Assembly: GCA_023395755.1 (NCBI GenBank)
Contig: JAEWYG010000017.1
Span: 1-20,200 of the forward strand
Source: Actinomycetes bacterium
GTDB lineage: Bacteria; Actinomycetota; Coriobacteriia; Coriobacteriales; Eggerthellaceae
Reading direction: 5' to 3'
Length of the DNA stretch: 20,200 nt
The notes under the pieces are model-generated. The model had not been told where the DNA came from and ran no database searches. It was given only the letters and a program-made list of their open reading frames with translations. How positions within the stretch are numbered: position 1 is the first letter of the stretch; each line of letters starts with the position of its first letter. The position numbers and the translations under genes were made by a program. Below, one piece after another: positions 15,823 through 20,200 of this stretch.

Positions 15823-16221
15823 TTAATCTCCCAACTCGCGTTGCCAATCAAATCCAGACGGTGGTGCCAAGGGTAAGGAGGCTTCGTTGCTTTCGTCCCA
15901 AACGCCGTCCCATGCGCAAGCTTTCAGGTCGACGTTTTCGTTATCAACGAAAACAACGCCTTCTTTCTCCAGTATCTCGCGCTGTACCTCAGGGCCGCCA
16001 AATGCGTAGCCGCGACATAAGCTGCCATCTTTGAATACGACGCGATGACAGGGAACGTTGTTTGCCTCGGCTCCTGGGTTGGGATTGGCATGTAGGGAAT
16101 ATCCTACGTATCGAGCCGATCGCGGTGAGCCAATAAGGCGGGCTATTTGTCCATAGGTTGCCACTTTGCCGGTTGGAATGCGCCGAACCACAGCGAACAC
16201 TTTGTTTGAAAACTCACCCAA
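15823..16221 (-). CDS. MGMT-family DNA methyltransferase-like protein
   Basis: A 132-residue protein equivalent to the C-terminal, DNA-binding domain of O6-alkylguanine-DNA alkyltransferases. It shows GKVATYGQIA (the helix-turn-helix entry), RSARYVGYSLHANPN with the usual arginine-finger area, and NNVPCHRVV with the acceptor cysteine Cys58. Because Cys is kept, it is not a PWHR alkyltransferase-like protein, although short stand-alone forms of this domain often act in signalling alkyl damage to excision repair. The N-terminal ribonuclease-like domain of full Ogt is absent. The start is a TTG at 16221, with GGAAGGAC about 12 bases upstream, and fits the family alignment; a GTG at 16200 is an alternative. 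First gene of a possible minus-strand unit with cobO and queH. Confidence 0.88.
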   Translation of the reverse strand: MGEFSNKVFAVVRRIPTGKVATYGQIARLIGSPRSARYVGYSLHANPNPGAEANNVPCHRVVFKDGSLCRGYAFGGPEVQREILEKEGVVFVDNENVDLKACAWDGVWDESNEASLPLAPPSGFDWQRELGD

Positions 16222-16272
16222 GGTTGTTTGTTGTCCTTCCGCTCTTTAGCAGATGTTTTGCACTGCAAGGGT

Positions 16273-16289
16273 AGCGCATTAGATGCGCT
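16273..16289. promoter_or_regulatory. 17-bp palindrome in the divergent promoter region
   Basis: AGCGCATTAGATGCGCT: perfect 7-bp arms around TAG. It lies about 52 bases before the alkyltransferase start, inside the 287-base gap shared with the export operon, so a repressor here could act on either unit. Confidence 0.45.
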
Positions 16290-16347
16290 GGCGCAAAGGG
16301 CCAGTTTGTGCTGGGCTATGGCATCGTACTGTCTGTTTGTGAGCTTT

Positions 16348-16382
16348 ACCATATCCTCAGAATTTCTTAAGAGGTATGTGGT
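16348..16382. promoter_or_regulatory. Imperfect inverted repeat in the divergent promoter region
   Basis: ACCATATCCTC (16348-16358) is mirrored imperfectly by GAGGTATGTGGT (16371-16382) around an AT-rich centre that includes TCTTAAGA. It could be an operator or promoter-proximal hairpin for the export operon. No strong -35/-10 pair was recognised in this gap. Confidence 0.3.
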
Positions 16383-16508
16383 TTCGCCGCTGTCACCGCT
16401 ATACGTTCTCTCGCCCTTTCCTTTTTCGCTCTTGGCCTTTACTCTTGAGTGAGGAGAAAAAGTAAAACGACGCGAAACGATTGATTGTCACTGACGAGGG
16501 AGATCAAG

Positions 16509-18050
16509 ATGAAACCATGGCGCGGCCATCGGGGCGACGGTGTAGAAGACCCGGCATTCCTTGGTGATACCAATACGCTTCCTAGAATTGCGTCTTCTGC
16601 GGCGCTTGATACAACTGATGCTTCTTGGGCGAATGGTGTTGTTGACGCAGAGGCTTTGGCTGACATGCAGGCGTTTAACGATTTGAAGGCAAAGCACAAA
16701 AAGCAGAAACGACGTAAGATCGTTACGACGGTAGCGGTGATTGCGGGGCTCGTAGTGGTTGTGGGTGGTGCGGGCCTCTGGTATGCAGCAGATCAAGCGG
16801 CTCGCGCTCTCGAGGGGGCAGGAATGCAGACTGCCGTCGTGGAGCAAGGTACGTTTACTCAGACCGTTTCAGCATCGGGGAATCTTCAGCCGGTTGCCTC
16901 GGTTAGTGCGACACCTGAAGTGGACGGTATCGTAGGTGAAGTATTTGTTTCAGAAGGAGACACCGTAGCTGCGGGTCAGACATTGTTTACCGTGGTTAAT
17001 GCCGAGCTGGATAAGGCCATTGCGCAGGCTGCCCAGGCCATCGAAGAAGCCAAGAACGGCGTCGCTCAGGCTCAAAATGCAGTTAATGATGCCTATCGCT
17101 CAAAGTCGGCGGGTCGGGAAGCTGCCGCTCAGGCTCAGGCGGCAGCCGATGCTGCTGCGACAGCTGCAAGCTCTGCTGCAGTAGCAGGAGGGGCTGGCAC
17201 CAGCACCGGAGGATCGGGCTCGACTGCGATAGCTGCTCAGGGTTTTGATGAGGCGAGTGCCGATTCAGCCATTCGTCAGGCGGAGTTTGCCCTCAATGGT
17301 GCGAATTTAACTTTACAAAACGCACAAGCGACCCATGCTGAAGCTGTTGCTCGTGGCGAGAAGCGTGCGGTGAAATCTGCCATTGCAGGTAGTGTAGTGT
17401 CGGTTAATGTTGAGCCGGGAAAAGCGCTGGGGTCTACTTCGACATCGGGCGTTGTCTCGCCGATACAAATAGCAGATCTGTCGCAGATGACTGTGTCTAT
17501 CGGTGTAAACGAGATTGATATTTTGAAGGTGGGGGCCGACCAGCACGCTACGGTTACCTTTACGGCTGCCCCAGGGTTAGAACTTCCGGCCAAAGTTGTG
17601 CGTATAGCTACTACGTCGACCTCTACAGCTAGTGGAGCGGGTTCTAGTATGTCTGGTGGCGCAGTAACTTATGCGGTGAAGCTGCTTATTGAGACTCCCG
17701 ACCCGCGTTTAAAACCAGGTATGACAGCTAAAGCAACCATCGTTACGCAAACTATTGAGCGGGCCCTCATGGTGCCGATCTCGGCTGTGCAATCAGATGG
17801 TGTGGAAGGTAGTTCGGTCATGGTGCTTGTTGATCCTGAAACGCAAAAAGTGGAGACGCGTAAGGTTGAGGTAGTCGCCTCCGATGGGCTTATCACGGTG
17901 GTAAAGGGTGGCGTGAAGCCGGGTGAAACCGTGGTGGTTAGCGGCGGATCTTTGAATGGTACGAGCTCTGCTGACGCAATAGGCGATAAAGAAGACGCAG
18001 GTATGGAATCGACGGGTGCTGCAGCGGCCGGCTCCATCGTGGTTGGGTAG
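16509..18050 (+). CDS. Membrane-fusion adaptor of a MacAB/YknXYZ-like exporter
   Basis: A 513-residue HlyD/MacA-type protein. Residues 1-70 are polar and end in a lysine/arginine patch (KHKKQKRRK), so they stay in the cytoplasm. Residues 71-92 are a membrane segment. The rest is outside: a lipoyl half-domain (PEVDGIVGEVFVSEGDTVAAGQTLF, about 135-161), a helical hairpin broken by an alanine/glycine/serine-rich stretch (about 165-285), the second lipoyl half (AIAGSVVSVNVEPG), and beta-barrel domains up to about 485. The short low-complexity hairpin tip lacks an obvious TolC-docking motif, consistent with a single-membrane cell. ATG 16509 has GAGGGAG 6 bases upstream. Stop lies 4 bases before the ATPase start, so the three export genes are co-translated. 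Confidence 0.9.
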   Translation: MKPWRGHRGDGVEDPAFLGDTNTLPRIASSAALDTTDASWANGVVDAEALADMQAFNDLKAKHKKQKRRKIVTTVAVIAGLVVVVGGAGLWYAADQAARALEGAGMQTAVVEQGTFTQTVSASGNLQPVASVSATPEVDGIVGEVFVSEGDTVAAGQTLFTVVNAELDKAIAQAAQAIEEAKNGVAQAQNAVNDAYRSKSAGREAAAQAQAAADAAATAASSAAVAGGAGTSTGGSGSTAIAAQGFDEASADSAIRQAEFALNGANLTLQNAQATHAEAVARGEKRAVKSAIAGSVVSVNVEPGKALGSTSTSGVVSPIQIADLSQMTVSIGVNEIDILKVGADQHATVTFTAAPGLELPAKVVRIATTSTSTASGAGSSMSGGAVTYAVKLLIETPDPRLKPGMTAKATIVTQTIERALMVPISAVQSDGVEGSSVMVLVDPETQKVETRKVEVVASDGLITVVKGGVKPGETVVVSGGSLNGTSSADAIGDKEDAGMESTGAAAAGSIVVG

Positions 18051-18054
18051 CGCT

Positions 18055-18795
18055 ATGGCCACCGCCGTTGTTGAAGCAATCGACCTGCATCGCATTTATG
18101 AGAGTGCTTCTGGTTATACTCATGCGCTGCGTGGTGTGTCGCTTTCTGTTGATCAAGGTGAATTTCTGGCTATTATGGGGCCTTCTGGTTCTGGAAAATC
18201 TACGCTTATGAACCTGCTCGGTTGTCTCGATACGCCAACGCGGGGTCGCTATCTGTTAGAGGGCATCGATGTGGCTGCGTATCGCCCTGATGAATTAGCT
18301 GAGGTACGCGCCACGCGTTTGGGATTCGTGTTCCAGTCATTTAATTTGTTGCCGCGCGCTACCGTGTTGCGCAACGTGGTGCTTCCTCTTATCTATACAG
18401 CCTGCCCGCGTAAGGAGCGAGGAGAGCGAGCCCGTGCGGCGTTGCGTAGTGTATCCATAGACGAGCATCTGTTTGATCATCGCAGCAACGAGCTGTCTGG
18501 CGGTCAAATGCAGAGGGTGGCCATCGCGCGTGCTTTGGTAAACAACCCGGCGCTTATTTTGGCGGATGAGCCCACTGGCAATCTCGATACTGCTACGGGC
18601 GATATGGTGCTTGATACGTTCAAGCGCCTTCGCGACCAGGGAAAAACCATTGTGCTTATTACCCACGAACCTGAGGTGGCGGCTCATGCCGATCGTGTGA
18701 TACATATTCGCGATGGTCGCCGCTTTGATAATGAGATCGAAAGCACGGGGTGTGTAACCAGCGCTCCTCGCGGGAGCGGCGGTACGCAGCTATGA
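18055..18795 (+). CDS. ABC transporter ATPase, MacB/LolD type
   Basis: A 246-residue nucleotide-binding subunit that powers the exporter. Walker A is GPSGSGKST (42-50), the Q-loop is FQSFNLLPR, the signature is LSGGQMQRVAIARAL, Walker B is ALILADEPTGNLD, and the switch histidine lies in LITHEPEVA. The TGNLD extension is typical of the MacB/LolD/FtsE group, which uses FtsX-type permeases. ATG 18055 follows the adaptor stop by 4 bases and has only a weak ribosome site, so it relies on coupling. Its last codons overlap the permease start as ATGA. The 20-residue C-terminal tail is polar and variable. Confidence 0.95.
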   Translation: MATAVVEAIDLHRIYESASGYTHALRGVSLSVDQGEFLAIMGPSGSGKSTLMNLLGCLDTPTRGRYLLEGIDVAAYRPDELAEVRATRLGFVFQSFNLLPRATVLRNVVLPLIYTACPRKERGERARAALRSVSIDEHLFDHRSNELSGGQMQRVAIARALVNNPALILADEPTGNLDTATGDMVLDTFKRLRDQGKTIVLITHEPEVAAHADRVIHIRDGRRFDNEIESTGCVTSAPRGSGGTQL

Positions 18796-19982
18796 GGTTC
18801 GGCGATCTGCTCTACGAAACGTGGCATGCGCTTTCAGCCAACAAAGGACGATCGGTTCTTACCATTCTTGGCATTGTGATAGGTATTGCTGCGGTTATTG
18901 CTATGACTTCACTTATCGGTGGTATTCAGAACATGCTTATTGGCGAAATGGGTCTTGCGCAGGCGCGCCAGATGTCAATCAGCGTAAACACAGCAGCACC
19001 TATCGGTTTCGATGACGTAGATCGTTTAGCGAAGTCCATGCCCGATTATGAGACGCTTACTGCCTCGGGCCAGACGTCAGCCGAGACAACGCTCGCTAAT
19101 GGCACGAAGTCGCAGGCGCAAATTATGGCAGTGAAGCCCGACTTCTTTACGGCAAACGGATCAAAGATTGCTGAGGGACGTTTTTTTACATCAAATGAAG
19201 AAGCTTCGGGAGCACGGCTTGCGTTGGTTGATCAATCGTCGGTTAAAGATTTGTTTGGTGGTGCCAATGCCGAGGCTGTGGGTAAGACGCTGCATCTTGG
19301 AAACGACGATTTTACTGTCGTAGGTGTTATTCAAAGTTCATCGCTTATGTCCTACGGTATAACGGTATACGTGCCCTATACCACGGCCGAAACGCGTATC
19401 GGAAATGTGCATGTGTCGCAGATTATGGGGTTTGCGAAAGAGGGCGTAGATATGGATCGCCTCACCGAGACAACTAAGATTGCGGTTGCGTCCTACTTCA
19501 ATGTGTCGCCGGAAGATGGCGTGTATGTGCTTGCTCTTGACTCCGTAATCAAACAGATGGAAACCATGATGTCGTCATTTTCTCTGCTTATGGGTGCTGT
19601 TGCCTCGATATCGCTGTTTGTAGGAGGCATCGGTATTATGAATATGATGCTTACCAACGTTACTGAACGTATTCGTGAGATCGGTTTGCGCAAGTCTCTT
19701 GGTGCGCGACGTCGCGACATTACCAAGCAGTTCTTGCTGGAATCCATCATGCTATGCGTGGCCGGGGGATTGCTGGGTATCGTATTCGGGTTTTTGGCCG
19801 CGTGGGGCCTTGGTGGGGTGATTGGAATGGTTCAGCCGGGAATGAGTGTTACACCGGCGTTGTCCATCCAGGTGGTGGCAGTGGCGGTGGGGGTTTGCGT
19901 GCTTATTGGCGTGGTGTTTGGCTACTATCCCGCACGACGTGCTGCAAAGCTTGATCCAGTGGAATCGCTTCGGTATCAGTAA
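18792..19982 (+). CDS. ABC transporter permease, MacB/FtsX type
   Basis: A 396-residue permease with the MacB layout: one membrane helix near the N terminus (about 21-43, SVLTILGIVIGIAAVIAM), a large external MacB_PCD domain (about 45-270), then three helices (about 272-297, 325-352 and 365-388). After helix 2 comes NVTERIREIGLRKSLGARRRDI, the coupling region that contacts the ATPase, and the C terminus PARRAAKLDPVESLRYQ is a family hallmark. MacB-type proteins transmit ATP-driven motion across the membrane to push peptides, lipids or drugs outward. ATG 18792 overlaps the ATPase stop. The cargo is not indicated by any neighbour, such as a bacteriocin or peptide gene. Last gene of the operon. 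Confidence 0.94.
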   Translation: MRFGDLLYETWHALSANKGRSVLTILGIVIGIAAVIAMTSLIGGIQNMLIGEMGLAQARQMSISVNTAAPIGFDDVDRLAKSMPDYETLTASGQTSAETTLANGTKSQAQIMAVKPDFFTANGSKIAEGRFFTSNEEASGARLALVDQSSVKDLFGGANAEAVGKTLHLGNDDFTVVGVIQSSSLMSYGITVYVPYTTAETRIGNVHVSQIMGFAKEGVDMDRLTETTKIAVASYFNVSPEDGVYVLALDSVIKQMETMMSSFSLLMGAVASISLFVGGIGIMNMMLTNVTERIREIGLRKSLGARRRDITKQFLLESIMLCVAGGLLGIVFGFLAAWGLGGVIGMVQPGMSVTPALSIQVVAVAVGVCVLIGVVFGYYPARRAAKLDPVESLRYQ

Positions 19983-20074
19983 TATGAGTGAATCGCTATT
20001 TTGTTATCTTGCGAAATGGATATGATGCCGGAGATTGTAATTACTGATATTCCGCCCTGTTATGGTGCTCTTCC

Positions 20075-20108
20075 CAAGAGGGCCAACGCTTTCTCATTGG
20101 CCCTCTTG
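20075..20108. terminator. Hairpin between convergent genes
   Basis: A perfect 12-bp stem (20075-20086 with 20097-20108) and a 10-base loop, about 92 bases after the permease stop and 20 bases from the end of the minus-strand gene at 20129. Neither side has a long T-run. Its place suggests use in both directions. Confidence 0.6.
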
Positions 20109-20128
20109 AGGTTTGACTCGTACGAAGA

Positions 20129-20200
20129 TTATCCGAGCTTTGCAGCTAGTTTCGCTCCGCAAAGATAGCCCGACGTGATGGTGTTGGCCATCGCGTAACC
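20129..20200 (-). CDS. C-terminal end of a minus-strand gene, possibly a flavoprotein
   Basis: The last 23 codons and a TAA stop are in frame to the window edge, reading GYAMANTITSGYLCGAKLAA and then KLG. The pattern (Gly-Tyr-Ala-Met, small residues, Thr-Ser-Gly-Tyr-Leu, Gly, Ala-Lys-x-Ala-Ala) resembles the final FAD-contacting helix of FAD_binding_2-type or related oxidoreductases, in which a GxxxAxxxSGxxAG run closes the protein. The short length makes this tentative. The frame is convergent with the export operon, with a hairpin between them. Confidence 0.5.
   Translation of the reverse strand, partial: GYAMANTITSGYLCGAKLAAKLG

Overview
The window looks like a chromosomal segment from a strict-anaerobe Coriobacteriia, probably the Eggerthellaceae. 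The clearest sign is a 12-helix membrane protein with a C-terminal LuxR helix-turn-helix (7463-9043) beside a twin-arginine, lipobox-bearing FAD reductase (9339-11015), a pairing typical of that family. The base composition looks moderate, which would suit a lower-GC member such as Cryptobacterium better than Eggerthella itself. This placement is inference from gene content. I see no mobile element, tRNA, rRNA or CRISPR array.

Left part (1-7345): a gene-free edge with small repeats; bacterioferritin on the minus strand; yebC; and a YjbR/MmcQ-family gene. Next comes a well-formed T-box riboswitch (about 2503-2774). Its specifier loop shows UGG and its antiterminator bulge is UGGC, which fits tRNA-Trp with discriminator G. 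It controls a solitary TrpB2-type tryptophan synthase beta gene. The Holliday-junction operon ruvC-ruvA-ruvB follows, with a LexA-type SOS box (4348-4361) beside its likely promoter, and then a small helical protein resembling DUF6483.

Middle part (7346-12960): the membrane LuxR regulator, the exported flavoprotein reductase, a Bcr/CflA drug-efflux MFS protein and a cold-shock protein with a long structured leader. Several hairpin terminators and palindromes separate these as single-gene units.

Right part (13082-20200): four minus-strand genes, queA, queH, a CobO-type corrinoid adenosyltransferase and an MGMT-type alkyltransferase. queA and queH carry out the last two steps of queuosine synthesis. 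Divergent from them is a tightly packed MacAB/YknXYZ-like export operon (adaptor, ABC ATPase, FtsX-type permease). A convergent hairpin and the last 23 codons of a minus-strand gene, possibly another flavoprotein, close the window.

The best candidates for new biology are the LuxR membrane sensor with its reductase, whose substrate I cannot predict, and several undescribed palindromes in front of transporter genes. The T-box and SOS box give the clearest regulatory predictions.
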